From assembly GCF_009026145.1 (NCBI RefSeq), contig NZ_WBUE01000001.1, forward strand, positions 295,531 through 359,530: a DNA stretch of 64,000 bases. The letters are read 5' to 3'. The position numbers and the translations under genes are program-made. This DNA is from Hyphomicrobium sp. (GTDB lineage: Bacteria; Pseudomonadota; Alphaproteobacteria; Rhizobiales; Hyphomicrobiaceae). Positions within the stretch are counted from its first letter, which is position 1, and each line of letters opens with the position of its first letter. Below the pieces are notes generated by a model, which was given only the letters and a program-made list of their open reading frames with translations, was not told the origin of the DNA and did not search any database. Shown piece by piece: positions 16,167-26,690 of this stretch.

Positions 16167-16369
16167 CGGCGCCTCCCTGTCGCGATATCGTCATGATCGC
16201 GCCGCTCGCAGCCGATTTCAAGCCTCACGCGTCGAGCACTCATCACGGGCATATGCATCAGGTGTGCGCAATCGGCGCAGGGGAGCACGGAAATTCCCCG
16301 ACATCGTCAAATTCGCGGCCAGCCCTCGACAATCATCCGCCCCAAACGACTGCGAGAGTGACCACCGTT
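16167..16369. other. non-coding leader region between DUF2794 gene and candidate sRNA
   Basis: About 200 bp with no convincing open frame on either strand. It must hold the promoter of the DUF2794 gene (minus strand) and of whatever transcript reaches the terminator at 16490. No clear -35/-10 pair can be assigned by eye. Confidence 0.5.
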
Positions 16370-16519
16370 GCCTCTAGACCCGGTCCGGCGAAGCAGCTCG
16401 GACTCTCAGCCCCCCAGCCCCCCGGGCAGCTTCGAGGACCGGGTTTTAAGGCACACTTCCCGTAGTACTTTCTCCCCCCAAGTTGAGACGGGCCGGTCCC
16501 CACCGGCCCAATTTTTTTT
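16370..16519 (+). ncRNA. candidate small RNA (two hairpins plus C-rich linker)
   Basis: A long stem-loop at 16378-16444 pairs ACCCGGTCC with GGACCGGGT and, inside it, CGAAGC with GCTTCG, enclosing a C-rich loop. A single-stranded linker containing CTTTCTCCCCCCAAG (a potential anti-Shine-Dalgarno sequence) leads to a textbook rho-independent terminator at 16490-16519. The terminator lies 80 bp before the next gene and after no coding region on this strand, so some non-coding transcript is expected to end here. The 5' end is only approximate. It does not match 6S, SRP, RNase P or tmRNA features I know; a 5'-UTR attenuator of the peptidase gene is the main alternative. Confidence 0.5.
16490..16519 (+). 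terminator. rho-independent terminator of candidate sRNA
   Basis: GGGCCGGT stem paired with ACCGGCCC over a CCCC loop, then AA and eight T residues. It is among the strongest intrinsic terminators in the window and is not preceded by a gene on the plus strand. Confidence 0.9.
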
Positions 16520-16598
16520 GCCATGTCGCATTGGACGCAAGCGCGCCGATGTCTACCTTGCAGACCGCACCGACGACGGGCGGCAGGGAGCGAGCGAC

Positions 16599-18731
16599 GT
16601 GACGAGGATAGCCGACAAAGCAAAGGCAAAGACTGCGGCGGGCAAGAGGGCTTCAGCCCGGATCGCCAAGGCACGCTCGCAAGCGCCGGCGCGCAAAAAG
16701 CCCGCCAACCCGCTGCTGGCGCGCTGGAGCGCTCCCTTTGGCCTGCCGCCGTTCAAGAGGATCGAGCCCAGGCACTTCAAGTCGGCGTTTGCCGTCGCGC
16801 TGAAGGAGCACAAGGCGGAGATCGCGCGCATCGCCGGCGAGAAGGCGAGGCCGACGTTCGCCAACACCATCGGCGCGCTGGAGAAGAGCGGCCGGCTGCT
16901 CGAAAAGGTTGCTTCCGTCTTCTACAACCTCTCCGGCGCGCACACTAACGAGGCGCTGCAGGCCATCGAGCGCGACATGGCGCCGAAGATGGCCGCGCAC
17001 GAGACGGCGATCATGCTCAACGGCAAGATCTTCAAGCGCGTCGAGGATCTCTATGCGCGCCGCGATGCGCTCGACTTGACCAACGAGCAGCGGCGCGTGC
17101 TGGAGCTGCGCTACAAATGGCTCATTCGCGCCGGCGCCAAGCTCAATGCCAAAGAGAAGGCGCGCGTCGCCGAGATCAACCAGCGGCTGGCGAGCCTCGC
17201 CACGCAGTTCTCGCAGAACGTGCTGAAGGACGAGCAGTCCTGGCGCATGGTGCTGGAGGAAAGCGATCTCGACGGCCTGCCGGACGCGCTGCGCGAATCG
17301 GCGGCGCGTGCCGCTGCCGACATGGGCCTTGCCGGCAAGTATGTGATCACGCTGTCGCGCTCCTCGATAGAGCCGTTCCTGCAGTTCTCGGCGCGCCGCG
17401 ATCTGCGCGAAGAGGCGTTCAACGCCTGGATCAAACGCGGCGAGATGGGCGAGGAAACGGACAACCGCGCCATCAGCGCCGAGATCATCGCCCTGCGCGC
17501 CGAGTTCGCCGCTCTGCTCGGCTTCAAGAGCTACGCCGCCTACAGTCTCGAAGAGACCATGGCCAAGACGCCGGGAAGCGTGCGCGATCTGCTCTCGGCC
17601 GTGTGGGAGCCGGCGGTGAAGCGCGCCGCGGACGAGCGCGAGGCGCTGCAGGCCCGCGCGCGTGCCGAGGGTGGCAACTTCGCCATCGCCCCGTGGGACT
17701 GGCGCTACTATGCGGAAAAGGAGCGCAAGGCGCTCTATGATGTCGACGAGGCCTCGACGCGCCCGTACTTGACGCTCGACAACGTCATCGCCGCCGCATT
17801 CGAGACGGCGAGCCGGCTGTTCGGGCTCAAGTTCAAGGAGCTCCCCGACGCGCCGCGCTATCACGAGGACGTCCGCGTGTGGAAGGTGACCGACAAGCGC
17901 GGCAAGCACGTCGGCCTGTTCCTCGGCGATTACTTCGCGCGTCCCTCGAAGCGCTCGGGCGCGTGGATGTCGGCGTACCGCTCGCAGTCGAAGGTGGCGG
18001 GCGAGATTTCCCCGATCATCGTCAACGTGATGAACTTTTCGAAGGGCGAGGAGGGCGCCCCGAGCCTGCTATCGCTCGATGACGCGCGCACACTCTTCCA
18101 CGAATTCGGGCACGGCCTGCACGGGCTCTTATCGGACGTGACCTATCCGTCGATCTCGGGCACGTCGGTGACGCGCGACTTCGTCGAGCTGCCCTCGCAG
18201 CTCTACGAGCACTGGCTGATGGTGCCGGAGACGCTGGAGCGGTTCGCCGTGCATCACGAGACGGGCAAGCCGATGCCGGCCAAGCTCGTCTCCCGCATCA
18301 AGAAGGCGCGCAACTTCAACCAGGGCTTTGCGACCATCGAGTACCTGGCGTCTGCGTTCGTCGACATGGAGCTGCACGCGCGCGAGGAGGAAGGCGCCAT
18401 CGACGTCGGCGCCTTCGAGCGCGACACGCTTTCGCGTCTCGGCATGCCGAGCGAGATCGTCATGCGCCACCGCATCCCGCACTTCCTGCACATCATGGGC
18501 GGCTACGCGGCCGGCTACTATAGCTACCTGTGGTCGGAGGTGATGGATGCCGACGCGTTCGCTGCCTTCGAGGAGGCGGGCGATGCGTTCCATGCGGCGA
18601 CGGCGAAGAAGCTGCACAAGCACATCTACTCGGTCGGCAACGCGCGCGATCCCTTGGAGGCCTACGTCGCCTTCCGCGGCCGCCCGCCGGAGATCAAAGG
18701 CCTCCTGAAGAAGCGCGGACTTGCAGGTTGA
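16599..18731 (+). CDS. dcp: M3 family zinc metallopeptidase (peptidyl-dipeptidase Dcp-like)
   Basis: 710 residues from a GTG at 16599 with AGGGAG upstream. The frame stays open to 16368 but those codons overlap the sRNA-like hairpin and terminator, so they are unlikely to be coding. The basic Ala/Lys-rich N-terminus (about 1-45) is variable; then NPLLARWSAPFGLPPFKRI begins the conserved domain. The catalytic motif TLFHEFGHGLHGLL is near residue 500 (HEFGH), with further zinc/substrate motifs HFLHIMGGYAAGYYSYLWSE near 640. Dcp removes C-terminal dipeptides from oligopeptides in the cytoplasm; oligopeptidase A is the closest alternative. Confidence 0.9.
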   Translation: MTRIADKAKAKTAAGKRASARIAKARSQAPARKKPANPLLARWSAPFGLPPFKRIEPRHFKSAFAVALKEHKAEIARIAGEKARPTFANTIGALEKSGRLLEKVASVFYNLSGAHTNEALQAIERDMAPKMAAHETAIMLNGKIFKRVEDLYARRDALDLTNEQRRVLELRYKWLIRAGAKLNAKEKARVAEINQRLASLATQFSQNVLKDEQSWRMVLEESDLDGLPDALRESAARAAADMGLAGKYVITLSRSSIEPFLQFSARRDLREEAFNAWIKRGEMGEETDNRAISAEIIALRAEFAALLGFKSYAAYSLEETMAKTPGSVRDLLSAVWEPAVKRAADEREALQARARAEGGNFAIAPWDWRYYAEKERKALYDVDEASTRPYLTLDNVIAAAFETASRLFGLKFKELPDAPRYHEDVRVWKVTDKRGKHVGLFLGDYFARPSKRSGAWMSAYRSQSKVAGEISPIIVNVMNFSKGEEGAPSLLSLDDARTLFHEFGHGLHGLLSDVTYPSISGTSVTRDFVELPSQLYEHWLMVPETLERFAVHHETGKPMPAKLVSRIKKARNFNQGFATIEYLASAFVDMELHAREEEGAIDVGAFERDTLSRLGMPSEIVMRHRIPHFLHIMGGYAAGYYSYLWSEVMDADAFAAFEEAGDAFHAATAKKLHKHIYSVGNARDPLEAYVAFRGRPPEIKGLLKKRGLAG

Positions 18732-18757
18732 CACTGAACAAGCCGTGAGTTCAGAGG

Positions 18758-19552
18758 CTACCACAGCCCGGTCCAGGCGGCGCCGATGATGGGGCCGGCC
18801 TTGCCCTCCTGCAAAAGGATGATGGCGGCCTCGGTCTCGGGGCGCATGACGGCGGTGCGGGTGAGCTGCAGGCTCAGCGCCTTGCCGTTCCAGGAGCCGA
18901 CGGGCAGCATCTCGCGTACGATGTTGGTGTAGGCGAGCGTTCTGCCCTTGTTGTCGCCGCGCTCGATGGGCACCTCGGTGCGCTTCTGCACCACTGCGAA
19001 CCAGATCGTGGCCTCTTTATACGTACGCCCCGGAGGCGCATCGCCGGCTTCGATCTTGATCGAGTTGCGCTCGTGCCAGAAGCGGATCGGCACGCGCGCC
19101 CCGGCGAGGGCGATGTTGCTGACCTTGATCGCCTCCTCGATGGCGGCGGGGTCGGAGCCGTTGACACCGATCATGCCGTTGACGACCACCTGCGGCGTGT
19201 AGATGGCGCCATCGCCGCGCGCCTTGGCGTAGGCTCGCTGGCGCTCCGAGTTCTTGTCCGAGGCGAGGGTGTCCTTCCAGCCGAGATAGTCCCAGATATC
19301 GACGGGGAGGGTGATGGCGATAATGTTCGGCCGGTCGGCGAACTTAGCGAGCACCTGGTCGGCCGGCGGGCAGGTGTCGCAGCCCTGGCTGGTAAACAGC
19401 TCGAGCACGTCCTTGGGCGGCCCGAACGACGGGTTGATGCCCGGGGCGTCCTGCGTCAGCGCGCCGGAGGCCGGGAGGAAAAGAGCCAGGGTGAGGGCAA
19501 CGAAGGGGGCCAGCCGCATGCGCGCAAAATACACCGAAAGAAGCCGCTCCAT
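18758..19552 (-). CDS. DUF1223 thioredoxin-fold secreted protein
   Basis: 264 residues (or 253 if the internal ATG at 19519, MRLAPFVAL, is used); neither start has a strong RBS. A signal peptide ends near ALTQ. The mature part starts with LELFTSQGCDTCPPAD, where CDTC is a CxxC like that of thioredoxin-fold proteins, and continues with VDIWDYLGWKDTLAS and YTPQVVVNG, both highly characteristic of DUF1223. The function is not established; a periplasmic redox role is plausible. It lies 86 nt downstream of acnA on the same strand, a pairing common in Hyphomicrobiales. Confidence 0.9.
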   Translation of the reverse strand: MERLLSVYFARMRLAPFVALTLALFLPASGALTQDAPGINPSFGPPKDVLELFTSQGCDTCPPADQVLAKFADRPNIIAITLPVDIWDYLGWKDTLASDKNSERQRAYAKARGDGAIYTPQVVVNGMIGVNGSDPAAIEEAIKVSNIALAGARVPIRFWHERNSIKIEAGDAPPGRTYKEATIWFAVVQKRTEVPIERGDNKGRTLAYTNIVREMLPVGSWNGKALSLQLTRTAVMRPETEAAIILLQEGKAGPIIGAAWTGLW

Positions 19553-19638
19553 AAGACTAGGGAGGGGGGTGTAACGCTACAACAGAACTCACGAAAGAGT
19601 GTTTTCGCGGGTAGCCCGGGGAAGGCCGACCGCATGCC

Positions 19639-22356
<2,718 letters not shown>

Positions 22357-22516
22357 AATCCTTCTCCTTCGTTTCGCAATCGACGGCCGGCGACGGCCGC
22401 TTCTCCCCAGTCGTCAACCCTGCCGCAGCTGCGGACGGGGACGGCGCTCATTTAAGCTGGTAAACTGGCCATCTCGGAAGCATTGCCCTATACGCAGGTG
22501 CGTCTGGCCCGCCAGC
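22357..22516. other. acnA upstream region
   Basis: Non-coding. It contains the acnA RBS and presumably its promoter on the minus strand. No palindromic operator or conserved box stands out. Confidence 0.5.
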
Positions 22517-22593
22517 CTAGTGTGATGATCGAGAAATTCGCCAATCATGAACGGCGAGGTGCCGAGCGAATTTCTCGATCTGAATCACACTAG
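22517..22593. repeat. CTAG hairpin element, type 2, locus B
   Basis: 77-bp inverted repeat with CTAG at both ends. The arms begin CTAGTGTGAT and contain GATCGAGAAATTCGC; the right arm has a 3-nt insertion. The reverse complement aligns along its whole length, loop included, with the element at 10489-10561. Confidence 0.9.
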
Positions 22594-22606
22594 CAACTCC
22601 GTAGTT

Positions 22607-22683
22607 CTAGTGTCCCTTATGATTCCGAAGTTCGCTCCCAGCCCAGCAGCGAAGTCTGGCGAACTTCGGAATCGGGACACTAG
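22607..22683. repeat. CTAG hairpin element, type 1, locus B
   Basis: 77-bp inverted repeat with CTAG ends. The arms read CTAGTGTCCC then GATTCCGAAGTTCGC, with a 4-nt bulge at the position matching that in the copy at 10398. Against locus A the stem shows two paired substitutions that keep base pairing. It is separated from the type 2 element by 13 nt that form an AACT/AGTT mini-stem (22595-22606). Confidence 0.9.
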
Positions 22684-22760
22684 CGCGCTTCCGCCACCCA
22701 TCTTGCGGGATTTTCCAACCGTTTCGCTAGCGCATTCTGCCACACGGATGATGAAGAGCC

Positions 22761-23396
22761 GTGCAGCTCGTTGCTGAAAATCTCACCTTGGAGCGCGGCG
22801 GTCGCCCCGTGGTCTCCAGGCTTTCCTTTCGCCTCGGGGCTGGCGCAGCGCTCATTCTCACGGGTCCAAATGGTTCTGGCAAATCGACGCTATTGCGCGC
22901 CCTCGCCGGGTATCTGCGCCCCGCCGCCGGCAGCGTTCGCGTGACCGGCTTGGGGGAAGACCGGGAGATAAGCGAACTCTGCCACTTTGTCGGGCACCTC
23001 GATGGGATCAAGACACATCTAACGGCGGCCGAGAACCTGGCCTTTTGGGCAACGTATCTCGCTTCTGCCGCCGATACGGTGCGCGACGTCGGCGCCCGAG
23101 TCGAGACGGCGCTGCAGCGCTTCGCCCTCGACGCCCTGGCCGACATCCCCGCCGGCTACCTGTCGGCGGGTCAGAAGCGGCGGCTGGCGCTGGGAAGGCT
23201 GGCGGTCGCCGCGCGTCCCCTGTGGCTGCTCGATGAGCCGACCGTGTCGCTCGATGCGGCGTCGGGCGAGGTACTCATCGGCGCCATAAATGCGCATCTG
23301 CAGAGCGGCGGCATGGCCGTGATCGCAACGCACGTGCCGCTGGCGCTGGAGCCGGCGGAGACGATCCGCCTCGGGCGCATAGAGGTGTCAACGTGA
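22761..23396 (+). CDS. ccmA: heme ABC exporter ATP-binding protein CcmA
   Basis: ATPase of the CcmABCD complex, which releases holo-CcmE heme chaperone during c-type cytochrome maturation. 211 residues from a GTG at 22761. Walker A GPNGSGKSTLL is near residue 36, the signature is LSAGQKRRLALGRL (the S-A-G-Q-K-R variant typical of CcmA) and Walker B is LWLLDEPTVSLD. The stop overlaps the ccmB start. It is the first gene of ccmABCDG, with the promoter presumably between 22684 and 22760, immediately beside a hairpin element. Confidence 0.96.
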   Translation: MQLVAENLTLERGGRPVVSRLSFRLGAGAALILTGPNGSGKSTLLRALAGYLRPAAGSVRVTGLGEDREISELCHFVGHLDGIKTHLTAAENLAFWATYLASAADTVRDVGARVETALQRFALDALADIPAGYLSAGQKRRLALGRLAVAARPLWLLDEPTVSLDAASGEVLIGAINAHLQSGGMAVIATHVPLALEPAETIRLGRIEVST

Positions 23397-24058
23397 GCGC
23401 CTTCCTTGCCGTCTTAAAGCGCGATCTCATCCTCAGCGTGCGCCAGGGCGGCGCGCTCGGCACGGCGCTCGGCTTCTATATGCTGGTCGTGACGCTGCTG
23501 CCTTTGGGCCTCGGCGCCGACCTCAACCTGTTGTCACGCATCGCGCCCGGCGTGCTGTGGATCGCGCTATTGCTGGCGGCATTGCTGTCGCTGGGGCGCG
23601 TGTTCTCCTCCGACTACGAGGACGGCTCGCTCGACGTGCTGGCAACCGGGTCGCTACCGATGGAACTCATCGTCACCGCCAAGGCCTTGGCGCACTGGAT
23701 TTCGACCGGCATCCCCTTGGCGCTGATGGCGCCGGTGCTGGGGCTATTGCTCAATCTGGAGATCGGTGCCTATCCGCTTCTCGTCGCCACCATGCTGGCG
23801 GGAACGCCGGCGGTCAGCTTCATCGGCGCGGTGGGCGCCGCCCTGACACTGCGTGCCTATCGCGGCGGCCTCTTGATCGCGTTGCTGGTCCTGCCGCTCT
23901 ACGTCCCCACGCTGATTTTCGGCATGGCGGCAATCAACGGTCTGCTCGGGGTAGCCGGGACGGGAAGCGCTTTCCTTATCCTTACCGCGCTTTCCCTTGC
24001 CTCGATCGTTCTTGGCCCATTAGCTGCCGCGGCGGCATTGCGCGTGCAAATGCAGTAG
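23393..24058 (+). CDS. ccmB: heme exporter permease CcmB
   Basis: Membrane partner of CcmA in cytochrome c maturation. 221 residues from a GTG overlapping the ccmA stop. Six hydrophobic helices can be counted; family motifs include the N-terminal FLAVLKRDLILSVRQGGALG, VFSSDYEDGSLD and LRAYRGGLLIALLVLPLYVP. Length is normal for CcmB. ccmC follows after a 130-nt gap that contains a hairpin. Confidence 0.96.
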   Translation: MSAFLAVLKRDLILSVRQGGALGTALGFYMLVVTLLPLGLGADLNLLSRIAPGVLWIALLLAALLSLGRVFSSDYEDGSLDVLATGSLPMELIVTAKALAHWISTGIPLALMAPVLGLLLNLEIGAYPLLVATMLAGTPAVSFIGAVGAALTLRAYRGGLLIALLVLPLYVPTLIFGMAAINGLLGVAGTGSAFLILTALSLASIVLGPLAAAAALRVQMQ

Positions 24059-24074
24059 GAAAAGGCAGCGGGCA

Positions 24075-24126
24075 ATGGGCAGTAGGCGGTGTTCACATAG
24101 CTCTTCCCGGGCTGCCCACTGCCCAT
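24075..24126. repeat. hairpin inside the ccm operon
   Basis: ATGGGCAGT (24075-24083) and ACTGCCCAT (24118-24126) form a 9-bp stem in the ccmB-ccmC gap, flanked by further G-rich/C-rich complementary sequence. There is no T-tract, so it is more likely a repeat or mRNA-stability element than a terminator. Confidence 0.6.
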
Positions 24127-24188
24127 GTCTATGCCCCATTGATCGGGCTCAATTGCACGCGGGGCTCGCCTAGCTTAGATCATTTCCA

Positions 24189-24950
24189 ATGCAGACCCTG
24201 ACCCAGCGCCTCGCCAACCCGACCCGCTTCATGGAGCTTTCGGCTCAGCTGTTGCCGTGGATCGCCGGTGCGGCCGGCCTCGTCATCGCCTTTGGCCTGT
24301 ACCTGAGCTTTTTCGTCGCCCCGCCCGACTACCTGCAGGGCGAGACAGCGCGCATCATGTTCATCCACGTTCCATGCGCCTGGCTGTCGATGGCGGTCTA
24401 CGGGCTGGTTGCCATCTCGGCATTCGGGCTCCTCGTGTTCCGCCATCCCCTGGCCGACGTCTCCGCCAAGGCGGCGGTCCCGCTTGGCGCCGCCTTCACG
24501 TTCCTCGCCCTGGTGACCGGGTCGCTGTGGGGACGCCCGACCTGGGGCACCTACTGGGTGTGGGACGCGCGGCTCACCTCGGTGCTGATCCTGTTCTTCC
24601 TCTATCTCGGCCTGATGGCGCTGCGTTCCTCGATCGAGGAAGAATCGCTGGCAGCCAAGCTGACGGCGATTCTCGCCCTGGTCGGCATCGTCATGCTGCC
24701 GATCATCAAGTTCTCGGTGGAGTTCGGCAATACGCTGCACCAGCCGGCGAGCGTCATCAGAGCCGGTGGCCCGACGATCGATCCGGCATTGCTGAGCCCG
24801 CTCCTGGTCATGGCGGTCGGCTTCACGCTGATGTTCGTCGCCATGCACTTGAAGGCGATGCGCAACGAGATCCTGCGCCGACGCGTGAAAGCGATGCAGC
24901 TCGCCGAGGTGGAGCGGGCGCAGGCGGCGCAACTGGCGGCAGCGGAGTAG
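24189..24950 (+). CDS. ccmC: heme exporter / heme-handling protein CcmC
   Basis: Binds heme at the periplasmic face and loads it onto CcmE. 253 residues with six transmembrane segments. The diagnostic tryptophan-rich WWD-type domain reads SLWGRPTWGTYWVWDARLTS (about residues 114-133), and conserved periplasmic histidines are present in FIHVPCAWLSM (about 59) and NTLHQPASV (about 182). The C-terminal tail is Ala/Gln-rich. ccmD starts 4 nt after the stop. Confidence 0.97.
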   Translation: MQTLTQRLANPTRFMELSAQLLPWIAGAAGLVIAFGLYLSFFVAPPDYLQGETARIMFIHVPCAWLSMAVYGLVAISAFGLLVFRHPLADVSAKAAVPLGAAFTFLALVTGSLWGRPTWGTYWVWDARLTSVLILFFLYLGLMALRSSIEEESLAAKLTAILALVGIVMLPIIKFSVEFGNTLHQPASVIRAGGPTIDPALLSPLLVMAVGFTLMFVAMHLKAMRNEILRRRVKAMQLAEVERAQAAQLAAAE

Positions 24951-24954
24951 GCGC

Positions 24955-25122
24955 ATGGATCTCGGACCACACGCGAGCTTCATCTGGTCGGCCTACGCCA
25001 TCGTCGTGCTGGTCATCGGCGCGCTCATCGCCTGGCTCGTCGTCGACGGCCGCGAGCAGGAGCGGCGCCTCGTCGATCTCGCCGCCCGCGGCGTCAAGCG
25101 GCGCTCTGCGCCCCGCAGCTAA
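24955..25122 (+). CDS. ccmD: heme exporter protein CcmD
   Basis: Small membrane protein of 55 residues that stabilises the CcmABC-CcmE complex. It begins MDLGPHASFIWSAYAIVVLV; the GPHASFIWxAY stretch is the CcmD hallmark. One membrane helix (about residues 10-30) is followed by a basic, Arg-rich cytoplasmic tail. It is too short for most open-frame cutoffs but fits exactly between ccmC and ccmG, with 4 nt before it and 19 nt after it. Confidence 0.95.
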   Translation: MDLGPHASFIWSAYAIVVLVIGALIAWLVVDGREQERRLVDLAARGVKRRSAPRS

Positions 25123-25141
25123 GCTCGAGGGCGACATCGCA

Positions 25142-25765
25142 ATGCAGCCGGCCACCGACGCGCGCCCCCCGCCTGCAGCCAAGCGCAACTTGAGCTGGGT
25201 GATCGCGCCGCTCGTCATATTCGGCGCGCTGGTCGCCGTGTTCGCCTTCGCCTTGCAGACCGGCGATCCCTCGAAGCTGCCGTCGGCACTCATCGGCAAG
25301 CCTGCGCCGGCAACGCAGTTCGCGGCGCTCGAGGGTCTTCTCGAGGCTGGCAGGCCGGTGCCCGGCTTCTCCAGCACCGAGCTCGCAACCGGCGCGCCGA
25401 GCGTCGTCAACTTCTGGGCCTCGTGGTGCGTGCCGTGCGCCGAGGAGCAGCCGCTGCTGGTGGAGCTGCAGAAGCGGACCGGCGTGGCGCTCTACGGCGT
25501 CAACTATAAGGACGACCCCGTCGCCGCGCGCCGCTTCCTCGGCCGCTACGGCAATCCGTTCACCGCCGTCGGCACCGATAGCGCAGGGCGCGGCGCCATC
25601 GAGTGGGGCGTTTACGGCATGCCCGAGACGTTCGTGTTGAACGGGAAGGGCGAGATCGTGTTCAAGCACGTCGGCCCGATCTCGGCCGATAGCATGCAGT
25701 CAAAGCTCATCCCCGCCATCGACCGCGCCAAGTCGCCGGCCACTTCCCAGTCTGCTGCGCCCTAA
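25142..25765 (+). CDS. ccmG: thiol:disulfide interchange protein CcmG/DsbE
   Basis: Membrane-anchored periplasmic thioredoxin that reduces apocytochrome c cysteines before heme attachment. 207 residues from the ATG at 25142; the much longer open frame upstream is in the wrong frame of ccmC/ccmD. A signal anchor spans about residues 18-38, the redox motif WCVPC is at 95-99, and GVYGMPETFVL carries the cis-proline loop. ccmE, ccmF and ccmH are not next to it and must be elsewhere. It closes the ccmABCDG run. Confidence 0.95.
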   Translation: MQPATDARPPPAAKRNLSWVIAPLVIFGALVAVFAFALQTGDPSKLPSALIGKPAPATQFAALEGLLEAGRPVPGFSSTELATGAPSVVNFWASWCVPCAEEQPLLVELQKRTGVALYGVNYKDDPVAARRFLGRYGNPFTAVGTDSAGRGAIEWGVYGMPETFVLNGKGEIVFKHVGPISADSMQSKLIPAIDRAKSPATSQSAAP

Positions 25766-25816
25766 TCTCGCCATGGCCGCGCAGGCGGTGATGACGTGAC
25801 GGGGGAGCGCGCGACT

Positions 25817-26455
25817 CTAGAGCGGGAAGAACTCGCCGCGCGAGTGGTTGAGCACCGACAGCGTGCCGGTGGCGATGTCGAAATAGGCCCCGTGCAACCC
25901 CAGCCGGCCCTTGATCTCCGCGTCGGCGACAAAGGGGAAGGTGCGCAGGTTGCGGATCGCCGTCTTGATGCCCTCCTTCTCCAGGGCCGCCTGCTTCTCC
26001 TGCTGTGGACTGGTCTGGTGCGAGGCCAGCACCAGCAGGCGCGCGTCGTCCAGCATCGACATCCAGCGCGAGATGAACTGCGCCTCGGTCTGAACGGCGG
26101 CGCTCTGGTCGAGCGCCGCTTTGACGCCGCCGCAGCCGGAGTGGCCCATGACGATCAGGTGCTTGATGCGCAGGTTCAAGACCGCGAACTCGATGGCCGA
26201 GCTGACGCCATGGAATTTGCCCCCTGTCTCGTAGGGCGGCACCAGGTTGGCGACGTTGCGCACCACGAACAATTCGCCCGGCATGGCGCTGAAGATCGTC
26301 TCCGGGTCGACACGGCTGTCCGAGCAGGAGATGACCATTGCCTCGGGGTTCTGCCCGTAGGTGGCGAGCTCCTCGTACTCCTCCGCTTTGGGCAGGAAGT
26401 GGCGGTGATGGAAGCGGCGGTATCGATCGGCGAGTTTTTCGGGGAAACTGCTCAT
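25817..26455 (-). CDS. beta-class carbonic anhydrase
   Basis: Zinc enzyme converting CO2 and bicarbonate. 212 residues from the ATG at 26455, preceded by GGAG (a start at 26467 is also open). Zinc ligands are visible: Cys and Asp of ISCSDSRVDP (about residues 42-51), and His/Cys of VMGHSGCGG (about 102-110). Additional motifs: ELFVVRNVANLVPP and SAIEFAVLNL. It is transcribed away from a SulP transporter gene across a 235-nt gap, which suggests joint bicarbonate handling. Confidence 0.95.
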   Translation of the reverse strand: MSSFPEKLADRYRRFHHRHFLPKAEEYEELATYGQNPEAMVISCSDSRVDPETIFSAMPGELFVVRNVANLVPPYETGGKFHGVSSAIEFAVLNLRIKHLIVMGHSGCGGVKAALDQSAAVQTEAQFISRWMSMLDDARLLVLASHQTSPQQEKQAALEKEGIKTAIRNLRTFPFVADAEIKGRLGLHGAYFDIATGTLSVLNHSRGEFFPL

Positions 26456-26690
26456 GCCGTGCTCCATGCCCGAGTGTGCGGACGGGGCAGAGGTGTCAAA
26501 TCGTCCGAGCCGCGCGCGCCGTCAAGGCCCGCTCTTAACCGTCGGCCGCTGTAGGAAAGCGGCGCGGCTTGCTCGCCTGCAACGCACGGTCTATCGTCCG
26601 GGCCTGCTGGGGGATACCTCAAATCGGTTTGCAGTCAACGGCCACCGTCCATCCGCCGGCGAGGTGGAACAGCGAGTGGGCGAGAACCTT

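Noticed and set aside
16368..16598. 77-codon upstream extension of the M3 peptidase frame
   Set aside because: It runs through a strong hairpin and a rho-independent terminator and is compositionally unlike coding sequence; the GTG at 16599 has an RBS.
26454..26690. 79-codon upstream extension of the SulP transporter
   Set aside because: It overlaps the carbonic anhydrase start and the shared promoter gap, and precedes the first conserved SulP residues by a non-homologous stretch.
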